NCBI GenBank assembly: GCA_011503125.2
Contig: WWBZ02000051.1
Coordinates: 682,001 to 746,000, forward strand
DNA length: 64,000 bases
DNA from: Botryosphaeria dothidea
Lineage: Eukaryota > Ascomycota > Dothideomycetes > Botryosphaeriales > Botryosphaeriaceae
Direction: 5' to 3'
Part shown: one piece after another, positions 34,601 to 45,000 of the stretch
How the letters are laid out: each line of letters begins with the position of its first letter
Numbering within the stretch: position 1 is the first letter of the stretch
Position numbers and translations under genes: made by a program
The notes under the pieces: generated by a model
What the model was told of the DNA's origin: nothing
The model's database searches: none
What the model saw: the letters and a program-made list of their open reading frames with translations, nothing else

Positions 34601-36336
34601 TACGCAGGAGTTATCTGAATAAGGTCAAATAACACACGGAAGAATGGCTCATTGCGAGCTTCCTCTGGTGATAAGTCCCGTGTAATAAGCTAATAAGCTT
34701 TTGCTCGTAAGCAGGTGTCACAGTGAACAGGCACGACGTCGTTCGTAAACTCTACGCCGGTAACAGCTGTGAGTAACGCCTTAATAGCGTGGTAGTTGGT
34801 ATGAGCAAAGACTCCATGCTACTATTTAGCTAGGAGACTACGGGTAGTCGTAGCACTCGTAATGGCTGGTACGGACTCTGCTTGGTGTAGTTCAAGAAAG
34901 AACTATCCTTTAGACGGAGTAAGGACGCACACTATAGTGTCGTCCTTATAGAGTCGAAGACTCTTAGTATCCATATGAACGTCTTTCTTATTGCACTTAG
35001 AAATGGAGACTAAGTTACCCATGAATACTAGGACGTAGGCTACATCACGAAGGGTGATAACCTTGCTCTTCTTTCCGTTACGGGCATTAACTATAACATT
35101 CCCGAAGCTCTTAATAGGCACACGCGTGTTACCGCAGATCACGAAGTTATCTGGACCTGCGTTGCGTGTCTTGTTGAACCTTTTGCGCATATACCTATTG
35201 CACACGTGATGAGTGGTGCCAGTGTCTGCGATCCATGAGAGCTCCAACGTGGTTAGACGCGAGTCTCGTTACGTGGCAAATGACTGCGCAACAATGGCTG
35301 GGAAGGACTTGATAGAGCCTTGCTCGTTATTACTATTGTTATCATTTGCAAGCGTGTCAGGCTTAGGCTCCTTAGCTTTACCCTTATTGTCTTGTGTGTA
35401 AGGTATACCGCGCTTGAGTGCATTCTCAACTTACGTCTTGATCTTGTCATTCTTCATAAGCTTAAGGATCTTATCCTGGACCTTCTTATTTAGTTTAAAG
35501 TCGGTAGGACGGTTAGGTGCGTCTTGGTTAAGGTAAAAGCACTGATAGTACCAGTGATAGTCACTATAGAGACACTTAAGAGCCTTCTTGGGTTACTTAT
35601 TACCTCGCAGAGTGGCTGCGAAAGTTGTACGAGTCTTGTTCATTATAAGTGCTTGCTTCTAGCGTGCATGCTCACGATAGTCGACAATAATATCTAAAAC
35701 GTCAAGCGTCTTAGTTCCCAGTCGTAGCTCACGAAGGATAGGGCTGGCGTATTCTGAGTCGTGTTGCATGATAGGCTTGAGGAATACGTTTACTCCTCGG
35801 GAGCCTTCGACATTAGAGAGGCCAAGAGAACGTGCTTTAAACACACACTCTTCCCATTATGTAAGCTACTTTTTAGTATTCTGGGCGGTTGGAGGCTTCT
35901 CAAGCTCGCGGAGCTTATTAAGAACGAACTCCTATTATGTAGAGGTGGAAGGTTAAAGTCGTGCTTGTAAGGCGCGCAACTGTGCGTAAGGATGTAAATC
36001 CTCGACCTTGCGCAGGAGTGGCAGCAGTAGCTGAGATACTGAGTCTTTAATAAGTAATGAGAGGTTATTGAGCTCTCGCATCTGCCTGTCGTACTCCTTT
36101 TTATCCTCCTTATAGTCCTCGCGCTTCCACTTATGCTCCTCACGATCCGCGTCGGTAATATTGCCTATTGGTAGAGGAGGCTTAGTGGGCGCGATTGGTT
36201 GTTACGGACGTGAGTCCTTGGTTAGATCGATGTAGTCGTATAAGCGAGCCTTCTTTACACGCGATTGGACGATAAAGAACTATTCATCCTAGTCTTGCGA
36301 AGACTTGAGGACGATAATTGGCTTCGAAGACGACAT
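31687..36336 (-). pseudogene. copia gag-pol polyprotein, RIP-damaged
   Basis: Reading from ATG at 36336 (MSSSKPIIVLKSSQD) to a stop at 31687 is 4650 nt, exactly 1550 codons, so the original single frame is preserved in length. Landmarks: retroviral-type protease at ~35200 (WIADTGTTHHVCN, motif DTG); RT motif FFIDDIIIA at ~32645-32680 (the YVDD box); RNase H/C-terminus ADRLIKPLLKQKHAYFVQGL at ~31710-31775. The frame contains many TAG/TAA stops at Trp/Gln positions, for example twice in the first 20 codons. Not translatable as one protein. Confidence 0.85.
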
Positions 36337-36631
36337 GGTGGGTGACGAATAGGTACTATTCGTCAGTTAACGTCGTACAGCTAACCAAAAGGGTTAAAGC
36401 TAGCTAGGAACGTGTATCAGATACTTGAGATGCTCGATATTGAGGCAAATAGCTGTGTCGTGATGACTGTTGATGAAATAACACGTAGAGGGAAGCCGTC
36501 GCACGGTCGCAGTGTGTTACAGCAGGGTGCAATAACACAGTGTTCTTCTGGATGCCGCAGAGAGAACGTTATAAGCGTATGAGACGCTTATACAGAGATC
36601 AAACGATGGATAACGAGTTTTGGAAGTAATT

Positions 36632-36644
36632 CCGGGCTCATAAC
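36632..36644 (-). other. copia primer-binding site (initiator tRNA-Met anticodon half)
   Basis: The 13 bases directly inside the 5' LTR, CCGGGCTCATAAC on the plus strand. They match the anticodon stem-loop of fungal initiator tRNA-Met (CAU anticodon), so priming would use an internally cleaved half-tRNA, as known for Drosophila copia and several fungal copia elements. Confidence 0.7.
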
Positions 36645-36791
36645 TGTTGATTATTGATGAATAACGATGATCTATTGATGATTGGCATGAGGAGGAAGGG
36701 CGTAGGTGGCCCACCCTCCTTATATACGTAAGTGAGTGACTAAGCTATCTGGTGTTGCAAAAGCAATATGCAAAACACGTGATTTCCTACA
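36645..36791 (-). repeat. copia LTR (5' LTR)
   Basis: 147 bp, begins TGTTGATTATTGATGAATAA and ends GTGATTTCCTACA on the plus strand. Followed by target duplication GAAGT. Confidence 0.92.
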
Positions 36792-36796
36792 GAAGT

Positions 36797-37962
36797 CTAA
36801 CATCAAGCTTCGAAATCACGGCCTCAGGGTTATGTGGTGCTAGGCCTGCTCCTCGGAATCCTCCTTGAATATTCGCTCTTGTAAAAGCGGCTATAAAGGC
36901 CATCTTAAACGCGGGGAGGAAGTCCTCCTTCGCGATATGGGTGTGCATAGCGCGCATAAGGCTCTCGATTTGCTTTCCGTACGCGTTTTTTAAGGGCGAG
37001 AAACAACCAATATCGAGCGGCTGAAGGAGATAAGATAAATGCGCAGGCATACAGAGCGTTATAATCTTCTTTTGCTCGCAGAACTCGTCGAATTCAGCTG
37101 ATCGGTGACTCTCGTGGCCATCAATAATCAGGAGACGGTACGCCCCCTTCGTGCGATCTTTTGTGTGTTTATCGAAGTGCTTTAGCCATTCGAGACCAAG
37201 TTCATTCGTCGTCCAGCCGTTATCGCTTGCCCCAATAGCCCAGTCGCGTGGTGTTTCGTTGGAATACCAGTTAGCGAGGTGGTTCTGTGCCTTAAAGATC
37301 ACGAACGGCGGAATCGCCCAACCTATCGCGTTAATTCCTTAGATTACCGTGACCCATTCGCGATCGCCTTGCTGCAACTATTTTGGTCGAGTCCGTCTTT
37401 CCGAGGAGGTGACGACTAAGCCCGTCGAAACTATGCCCATCATAAAGCCCGTCTCGTCGAAGTTATGCATGTCTTCGTCCACGATGCCATACTTCACTTT
37501 CATGTTTCGTACTAGATCGAACTACTCCGCAATCGTGCTCGGATCTTCGCATTTTACTCTCTGTCTATCGTACGCACGATTTAGATAGGTCTTTAGCTTA
37601 GGAGTCCGTCTAATAAAGTTCGAAGGCTAATTCTTGCCAATAGGGTGCGCATCGCGTCTAGAGAGAAGAAGATTAGCCATTGCTCGAACAGCGTCGAGCC
37701 GGGGTAGAAATCCTCGGCCATCTAGATCGAGGATATACTTGATAATAACCCCCTCTTTAAGCGGGCTAAGATTTTGAGATTTAGGCGTGCAATCGCGTCG
37801 TGCTATAATTCCGTCGCGTCGTCGCGTTAGTATGGTACGGGAGACGTTATACGTGTCTGCAGCGCGTCTTTTGCTTTTAATTTGGTTTCGATTAATAGAC
37901 TATGATGCTAAGAGTATATTTGCTTCATATGAAGAAGATTGGCGTTATGGTTGTTGATGCAT
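36797..37962 (-). pseudogene. pogo-type transposase, N-terminal and DDE part (RIP-damaged)
   Basis: Starts at ATG 37960-37962 (MHQQP). A psq-type helix-turn-helix region follows (KRRAADTYNVSRTILTRRRDG), then a CENPB-type stretch with NWPSNF-like context. The DDE catalytic core holds HNFDETGFMMG (37435-37473), LLIIDGHESHRS (37099-37138) and LLQPLDIGCFSPLKNAYGK (about 36970-37030), the three acidic positions of DDE_1 transposases. Six in-frame stops (TAA/TAG) stand where Gln or Trp is expected. The frame leaves at 36797, where the copia element entered, and continues without loss at 31391; together 550 codons including the stop. Confidence 0.85.
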
Positions 37963-38562
37963 CGCGTTGCAAAGTGAGGAGGACGCGTTTCAGTGGTGGA
38001 GTGGTCCACTCGCTTGTGTGGTCCGCTCGCTTGTGGAGTACGTTATTTAAAGATTATAAGCTATTATATATAAAAAGATATAAGAGAGCCTAAAAAAGGT
38101 CTTACTTTATACGTATTGAGCTTTAAAGGCTAGGATAACTAAATTTCTTATTATTATTAAATAAATCTTTGTGTTAGAGTCTGAAGCCTCAGGATCAAGC
38201 CTCAGAGGATCATCGGCAGATCACGTGACGCCAAGCCTTTCTTGTATATAACTTTTCTCTTTCTTCTACGACTTCTCCTCTTTCTCCTTAAGTCTAGCTT
38301 AACGTACATAGCGCAATATACCTTTCAGCGATCATCCTGAGGTTGAGCCCTGACACTTTGGTAGTAAGAAATTAGTATAGTAGGCAACTATATTTTTCTA
38401 AGAAATTTAATACTATAACTAAGTAGGCGTTATATATCGTTACGTTACCGTTAACGGTGCTTAGTTGGCGTCCGTCCGTCCTCGTTATGCCTTGGGCGGC
38501 GTCCGTCAGCGTCAGAGGGTTATGACGAGACGAGACGAGACGTCCGCCACCCTGATTGGAAC

Positions 38563-39490
38563 ACTCGTCGTGGAACACGGGATCCGGGATGACGATCCCA
38601 GCATCTGTCCAGGCGCTTCACAGACCAGACATTTTTCTTTCCGGTTTCAACATTGCTCATGGGTTTCTGATGGGATTTTTTCGGTTGATCATTTCTTCTC
38701 TACCATAGGACAAAACCTGCCAGCGTGGCAGCGAATTCAGCAGAGGGTACCGAGTCGGCTCCCGCAGGCATTGTGATGTTCACCGCAGGAGACAGATCTT
38801 TTCGAGCTCGGGCGGTTGCTAGCAACATGCTCTAAATACGCGCTTTATCTCATGCACCGCAATTTTCATGTGAACACCCGGTGACTTCTAAATAGCGGCG
38901 AGACTTAACGTTATCCTCATAGAGGAAGTAAATTCGATTTTGCCGGTTTTGGTGGATTCACAACCTCCTACACGCTCATTGCTTCTTCCCGGCCCGCAAA
39001 GATTATCACTCCATACTCGTGTGCGCACGCACTTCTGATTTACTCAGAAAAGAGCCTGGAACCGACTCTCGTGGGCGAAGGCAGCATCCCCCAGCACTCA
39101 ACACATCCAAAATTTGCAGGGTTGATCTGTGATAATTTTGTGGGACCATTTGACAAAAAGCCAACCATGCTGGTACCCATGGATGATCACGGCTACCATT
39201 GCATGCTGCAACATCTCTGCCCTTGCCTGGAAAGCATGACATTCGAGGAACTGCGAACGATTGACAGATGGTGGCTTGCTGCGCTCAACCATGAGGATCC
39301 CAAGTTTGGAGCTGCTGTTCGTTCACATCTCTATCACTGGGTCCAAGATTCCGGGAGTCGAGTAGCTCGGATAACGCCAGTCGACATCGGCCGTCCGCTG
39401 TGCTATAACACTGCCGTAAAAGAGATTCTCGCCTCTAGTCGACCACAGCAACATAATTTCTTAACTATCGTTTGTAGCTATCATTACAAA
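38563..39490 (+). pseudogene. HeLo-like gene, 3' part beyond the nested insertion
   Basis: Directly after the ATTGGAAC duplication the reading L-I-G-T continues as LVVEHGIRDDDPSICPG and TRHFSFRFQHCSWVS. After a probable intron ending at ...ACCATAG (about 38706) comes an EGTESAPAGIVMFTAGDRSF segment. After another probable intron ending near 38932 there is a long open exon (FDFAGFGGFTTSYTLIA, HPKFAGLICDNFVGPF, PMDDHGYHCMLQHLCPC, RTIDRWWLAALNHEDPKFG, YHWVQDSGSRVARI). Exon borders here are uncertain. The overall layout recalls fungal HeLo-like/ankyrin proteins, but I do not recognise the C-terminal domain. The 3' end is buried where the LINE begins near 39498. Confidence 0.55.
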
Positions 39491-39497
39491 TCTGAAC

Positions 39498-40568
39498 ATG
39501 ACCACACCAAAAAATCGACCCCAAGCTACGGCGCCGGGAGAGGGCCCTAGGGACTCTCCTAGGCTTCGCGAGTCCCAAAATAGTACTCAAGACAACTGCA
39601 GCCGCGAAGTGGTTAATATAGAGGACACAGGAAGAGGCGAACAGCCTCCCCTAGTGACTACCTCTACCCAGCCCTAATATACCCCTAAGAAACCGCAGAG
39701 CACCTAGTACAGCGTAGAATACGTTAAGAGAGCCTCAAAAACAGCAGACACCCTCCTCCAAGCCCTACAAACATCCGCTAGCCTCCCTTTAGTCCTCTCT
39801 AGCTAGGTAAAAAATTTTCTCGACATTACTAAGATAATCTTCTAGGATTATATTACTATCTGCCAGGAGGTAGCCACCAAGGAGCTAGGCCTTAAGGACA
39901 TCCTCAAAGAGGTCTAATAGGTCCAAAAGACAGTCAACCGTATCCAGGCTACCTCTACACCTACACCTAATACTCGCAGCTAGGCATAAATTACAGCCTA
40001 AGCAGCCCCGAAGCCCCCTACCCCTCTAGCTACTACTAAACTTACCCTCTACTTCCTAGAGATAGTAAATAGATAAGAAATAGCTAAGCTCTTAAATAAG
40101 GTAATTATTAGAAAGATCTAGGCAGGAAAAAGCTAGGCGTGTAAGAAAGTACTTACTGCTAAGAAGCTCCCTAGTAGAGACGTTAGAATCTTTATACCGG
40201 ATAAAGCAACTAGAACAGCCCTTCTCTAGGACTAGGAATAGACTATAGAACTAGGAAAAGAAGTTAGGCCTAACTAGCAGCTATACTTAGTACTAGTACA
40301 CAACGTCCCTCGAGAAGAAATCGATACTATAGACTCCTAAGCTATCTAAACTATCTAGGAGTAGAACCTATCTCTATACCTAGGACTACGTATTAGCAAG
40401 CTAGCCTAGCTAAAGAGGAAGCTCCTAGAGGGGAAAACTTACTTAGCTATTATCCTTAGTACTATAAACCCCGAAACTACTAACTAGATTATTAATAAGA
40501 GGCTTATTATTAACTTTGCTATCTATATAGCGTAGTACTATAATATAGCCTTTATAGTAACCTAGTAT
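39498..40568 (+). pseudogene. LINE ORF1 (gag-like), first part
   Basis: Begins ATG ACC ACA CCA (MTTPKNRPQATAPGEG). Early codons are intact, then TAG/TAA stops appear at Gln/Trp positions every 10-20 codons. The frame reaches the AGTAT target duplication of Gypsy-1 at 40564-40568 and resumes at 48581 inside a zinc knuckle. Confidence 0.6.
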
Positions 40569-41048
40569 TATAACGAGCGGGCCTCTACCTCTAAGAATCT
40601 AAATACTAAAGAGGGTAGAAACCTATTAAAGGGTTCTCCTTAAGTAGATATAAGAAGAGGTACGTAAGAAACGAGTAGACGACTAAAGACTAAGTACTGC
40701 GTGCGAAGGCCTTATTACTAATAATTAGTACTAAATTATTATTAAAGTTAACTACGAAGGTTAAAGCTATCTAAGGAGTATAGTTTATATATACGTAGGA
40801 GAGTGTCTATAATCTATATACTTAGTTAATAGAGCGCGATTAGTTAGCCTTAGTAACTAATCGAGAGTTACTAACTAAGCGTACTAGCTTAGTTAGCTCT
40901 ATCTACTTAGTTAGCCTTAGTAACTAAGCGGGTAGGTCTAACTAATCGCGAGAGTTACGTAACCTTAGATCCTTATAACTCCGACTTCTATTATTCCCTA
41001 CGGGGCTAATTCTTAACTTCCTTAACCTATAGAGGCTGCGCCGTAATA
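40569..41048 (-). repeat. Gypsy-1 LTR (3' LTR)
   Basis: 480 bp, near-identical to 48096-48575; most differences are C/T or G/A. Contains a stretch of repeated TTAGTTAG/CTAACTAA motifs able to form hairpins (~40840-40960). Confidence 0.92.
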
Positions 41049-41159
41049 CTATTCCCCCCCTTAAGGATCTTCGGCCCGAAGATTCTTCCGCGTTATCTAT
41101 TTTCTTATAGATTCTTCTCGGATTATTCTTTTTCTATAAGTCTATTATATCTAAGCGTA

Positions 41160-42011
41160 AGCGGGATACTACTAAGGAGCGATAGCGTCTAGTAGATCTA
41201 GTAGCGTCTATCTCGTTACCCGCGGAACGTTCTTATTTTAAGTATAAGCTACATAGCGTAGTTTATAAGGTTCTACCGGGTCGCGCTCGCTATAGTACTT
41301 ATCTCGCGAAGGGTTTTATAATATATAACGCGAAGGGTTTATCGCTTGCTAGAGGTAAGTTTTAATTCTTTTCCCCGGTCGCGTATATTAATCTATATTC
41401 TAGCCCGTAGCCTTCGTCGCGAGTAGGAGAAGTTAAAGGCTAAGAAGGCTAAAGCTTATAAGAAATTCCTTGCTTCTCTAGCCGAGCTAGATCGGTTATA
41501 AGAGGAGCGGGACCGTTTATACGCGGAATAGGAGAAGGCTCGTTTAGCTTATAAAGAAAGCTTACGTTATTAAGAGAAAGAGCTTAGAACTATTACGGCC
41601 CGTCTAAAGCGTTTACGGGATAACTAGCGTTTATTAGAGGAGAGAGGTTTCCGGGCTCTTCTTGCTAAGTCCGATAATCTTAACGCGTTATATAAGTATA
41701 ATCGTCGGGAGGCGGAGGAGCTACTAGCTGCGTTGGCCGAGAATAAGGGGTATACTCCTAACCCTAAGAATTCTAAGGGTCCGTCCGCGTTAAAACGGCT
41801 ACGTTACGAGACGGTAGGTCTTACTACGCCGTATATAGCTAAGTCTACTAAGTCTACCGGCGAGCCTATAGCTAGTACGAAGTCTCCGTACTCTCTTAAG
41901 TCTATAAATTCTACCCGTTTATCCCCCTATCTTAAGGGTCTCTCGCCGTTCTCGTTCGGGGACGATCTCGTTTCCGTAGGAGGTCGGGATTTTAACGGTG
42001 GAATTCTATAA
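41160..42011 (+). pseudogene. Antisense Cys-rich/coiled-coil gene inside Gypsy-1
   Basis: Plus-strand gene opposite to the element's own gag-pol. Exon 1 (to 41354) reads KERxRLVDLVASISLPAE, then SYFKYKLHSVVYKVLPGRAR and YSTYLAKGFIIYNAKG. The Tyr positions are spaced like the C-x2-C ... C-x2-C of fungal Cys-rich proteins and are explained by TGC/TGT to TAC/TAT changes. An intron with perfect donor GTAAGT (41355-41403, ending TTCTAG) joins it in frame to exon 2 (41404-42011). Exon 2 is a strongly charged coiled coil (EKLKAKKAKAYKKFLASLAE, RREAEELLAALAENKGYTPN) followed by a Ser/Pro-rich tail. Five in-frame stops all sit at Gln-type codons. The 3' end overlaps the end of the chromodomain frame on the other strand. 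The start codon is not identifiable. Confidence 0.6.
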
Positions 42012-45000
42012 CGAGATCTAGATATATATCGTCCTTAGGTACCTATTAGTTATTCTTATTTCTATATTCTTTCTATTTAATAAGGTATTTAAGCTAATAT
42101 CCGAATCTTTTATAGTCTAGGATCTTCTCGACTAGATATTCGTCTTCTTCGGCATCTAGATTTTCTAAAATTATCTCTTCTAGAGTTTCTAGGATTATAG
42201 CGTTTTCTAGTACTAGCTCGAGTAATACCACGTAAAAGGTAGAATTTATCTATATCGTTGTTGGCAATTTAAGTCGATACGTAACGTTTCCGAGTTTTTC
42301 TAAAATTTCGAATAGACCGGTTTTCTTAAAATCTAATTTATCGCTTAGTCGCTTCGATTTAATATTTTTTATAAGGAGGTATACTTTATCCCCCCTCTTT
42401 AGGTTCGGTGCCGTCTAGTACCGTTTATTATAGTACTTAAATATTATAATTCGTACGTACTCGAGGTCGAGACTAATAGCTTTATATAGTTCTTTTAGCT
42501 ACTCGGCTTTAAGAATACCTTACTAGACTAATTTTCGACTTAGGATAGCTTCTCTATACGCGTCTAGTTTAAATCTATAGTTAGTAAAGAACGGAGATAC
42601 GTTAGTTAACTCTTATTTAGCGCTATTATAAGCGAACTATACTATAGGTAGCTATATAGCCTAATCGTCCTATAGGTAGTTAATAAAATAGCGGAGATAT
42701 TATTCGAGAGTCCGGTTTATCCGTTCTATCTAACTATCCGTTTACGGATATACGGTTATAGAGAGTTTATTCTTAGCTCTAAGTTAACGTATAAGCGTTT
42801 ACTAAAATTCGGAACGTATTAGCTTATCTCTATCCGAAACTAGTTCTTCCGGTATTCCGTAATCCGCGAAAATATATCGGAGAAACGTATAGGCTAGCTA
42901 TTTTACGTTAGATGCCTCGAGGTAGAGTAGAAAGTAAGCGTACTTTATAAGTCTATCGATAAAGACTAGGATTAAGTCGTGCTTAACTTCTATAAGCGAA
43001 TCTTTAGACTATAGTAACTTTGTAATAAAGTCTAGCGTAACTAATTACTATAGTCGTTCTAGAACTTCTAAGGGTTATAGTTGTCCGTACGGAGCGTATA
43101 TCGTAGCTTTGCTTCTAATATAAAGGTTATATTACGAGACTATACGCTAAACTATCTTTCTTAACCCTAGGAAGTAGAAGTTTCGTATAATTCTTTCGGT
43201 TATCCTATCGATACCCTAATATCTATACGCGGGTGCTTCGTATATATCCTTAACTAGTACTTCTCGTAGTCTTACTAGAATATAGATTAATTCTTTAAAG
43301 AGAAGCGTTCCTTTCCTATCTTAAGTAATACGCGGATCGTTCTTAAGCGCTAAAAGTTCCTACGCGAAGAAGTTCTATACGTATACTTCTCGGATCGTCT
43401 AGTACTATAGGTTTAACTCGATACGAAGTATTAGAAAAGACGGTCTAGCAAGGGTAAGCGATTTATCGCTATCTACTACGAATACTATAGAGTACGGCTC
43501 GATTCGTTTTTTTATATAGTCTACTCTTCTACTAAGCGCGTTAGCGGCGGCGTTATCTATACCTTTTCTATATATAATCTTAAAATCGTAGGAGGCTATT
43601 TCTTCTAACTAGCGAATCTATCGTCGGTTTAGCTCCTTAGTCGTAGTAAAGCGCGTAAGGTTTTAATAATCGTAATATACTACTATCTAATAGCTGGCTC
43701 CTTTAAGATAGTATCTCTATTACTTAAATACTAAGACGATAGCTAAGAGCTTCTTATCGTAAGTATCGTAGTTAAGCTCTACTAGTATAAACTTCCTAGA
43801 GTAAAACGCGATTAGGTACTATCTACCTTCTTCGTTAGGCTAGCTAAGATATACTTCGAGAGCGAATCCTAACGTATTAGTTTCTACTTCGATAGATTTA
43901 TTAGAATCGTATATCTCTAGAACCGGTGCTTCGCAAAATATCCGTTTAAGCGATTCGAAGGCTTGCTACTAATCGTCTCTCTATTTAAAGCTATACTTCT
44001 TTCGAGTAAGTCGCGTTAAAGATTCCGTAATCTTTAAGTAGTTCTAAATAAACTTTCGATAGAAGTTCGCGAATCTAAGAAAGGACTAAACTTCCTTAAT
44101 CGTCTTAGGTACTAGCTATTCTCTAATAGAATCTAGTTTCGAGTCGTCTATACCGACGTAACCTAGAGTAATAATAAAGCCTAAGAATTCTATTCTTTAA
44201 ACGTACTATTCGTATTTCTTAGGTGCGATAGATAGATTCTTTGCCTAGAGGGCTTCTAGGACCTTTCTAATATACTTCTTATAATCCTCGAGAGTTTCTA
44301 AAAAGATAAGGATATCGTCGAGGTAAGCTAAGTAGAAGATATCTAAGTATTCGCGTAGCGTATCGTTAACGAGATTTTAGAAGGTTACTAGCGCGTTAGT
44401 AAGCCCGAATAGTATAACCGTATACTCGTAGAGTCCTAGCCTCGTTCTAAAGGCTATCTTCTATTCTTCCCCTTCTTTAATTCTAATTAAATAATATTCT
44501 TTCCGGAGGTCTAGCTTCGTAAAGTACTTTACTTTCCCTAACTTATTCTAGAGCTTATCGATACGTAGAAGCGGGTAGCGGTTCTTAATCGTAATATTAT
44601 TAAGTTATCGGTAGTCGATATAGAGGCGTAGTTTACTATTCTTCTTTAGGACGAAAAGAATCGAATATCCGGCTAATAACGTTAAAGGCCGAATATATCT
44701 ACGTTCGAGGTTTTTCTCGATATATTCTCTTAAAGCCTCTATCTCCTTTACTAATAAGAAGTAGATAGGCTTATAAGCTAGCTTTATGCCTAGCTTAAGC
44801 GGAATTTCGTAGTCCTATAGTTAATACTTTAGTAAATCTCCTTTTCCTCTTTCTTAGTAAACGGCTCTTAAGTTCTAGTACTCGCTAGGTACCGTCTCTA
44901 TTTCCGGTATTAGAGGTTCTCCGTATAGATTATTCTATATCTCTAAACTACCGTATTATCCTCTTCTAATCCTCGCGGAATCGTCTCCTCTAATAGAAGT
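42000..45000 (-). pseudogene. Gypsy-1 pol: RT, RNase H, integrase, chromodomain
   Basis: On the minus strand: RT box AYLDDILIF at ~44305-44335; integrase core end VYPxTDSxIERINRTLE and YLRYF at ~42680-42760; integrase C-terminal GPY/F-like segment KLDFKKTGLFEILEKLG and VTYRLKLP at ~42260-42350. A chromodomain (EDEYLVEKILDYKRFG, LKYLIK) lies at ~42060-42130. Stops are frequent and all fit C-to-T/G-to-A changes, so the product is dead. The chromodomain places the element among chromoviruses. Confidence 0.8.

Larger units (their letters stand above)
31392..36791 (-). mobile_element. Complete copia (Ty1-type) LTR retrotransposon
   Basis: 5.4-kb element with two 147-bp LTRs (31392-31538, 36645-36791) in TGT...ACA form, and exact 5-bp target duplications GAAGT (31387-31391, 36792-36796). 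Minus orientation: the primer-binding site is next to the right LTR and the purine tract (GAAGGGGGTG on the minus strand) next to the left LTR. It carries one gag-pol frame with the copia order gag, protease, integrase, RT, RNase H. The LTRs differ at only about four positions, nearly all C/T or G/A transitions. Confidence 0.93.
30789..38043 (-). mobile_element. pogo/Fot1-type DNA transposon, interrupted by copia element
   Basis: Inverted termini of ~43 bp starting ACGTACTCCACAAGCGAG at 30789 and, inverted, at 38043. A TA duplication lies just outside each (30787-30788, 38044-38045), as for all Tc1/mariner/pogo elements. Each terminus holds two copies of a CACAAGCGAG-x2-GACCA motif, plausible transposase-binding sites. 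The transposase frame is on the minus strand. With the copia insertion removed the element is about 1.85 kb, normal for the group. It carries RIP-type nonsense and missense changes and so is inactive. Confidence 0.88.
30618..38554. mobile_element. hAT-like non-autonomous element (MITE), host of a nested insertion
   Basis: Termini CAGGGTGGCGAACGTC (30618) and its inverse at 38554 (CAGGGTGGCGGACGTC on the minus strand), with one mismatch in 16. Flanked by exact 8-bp duplications ATTGGAAC. Removing the nested pogo element leaves about 680 bp (30618-30788 plus 38046-38554) with no transposase frame, so it is non-autonomous. Subterminal regions are rich in CCGTC/GACGG motifs. The right end is shared with 19818-20451. 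Confidence 0.8.

Noticed and set aside
36632..36644. Possible tRNA-Met gene fragment
   Set aside because: Only the 13-base anticodon arm matches and it abuts the LTR; it is the primer-binding site, not a tRNA gene.
30618..38554. Starship-type giant mobile element or cargo carrier
   Set aside because: No tyrosine-recombinase (DUF3435) captain and no cargo genes; boundaries and duplications match hAT, pogo and copia nesting.
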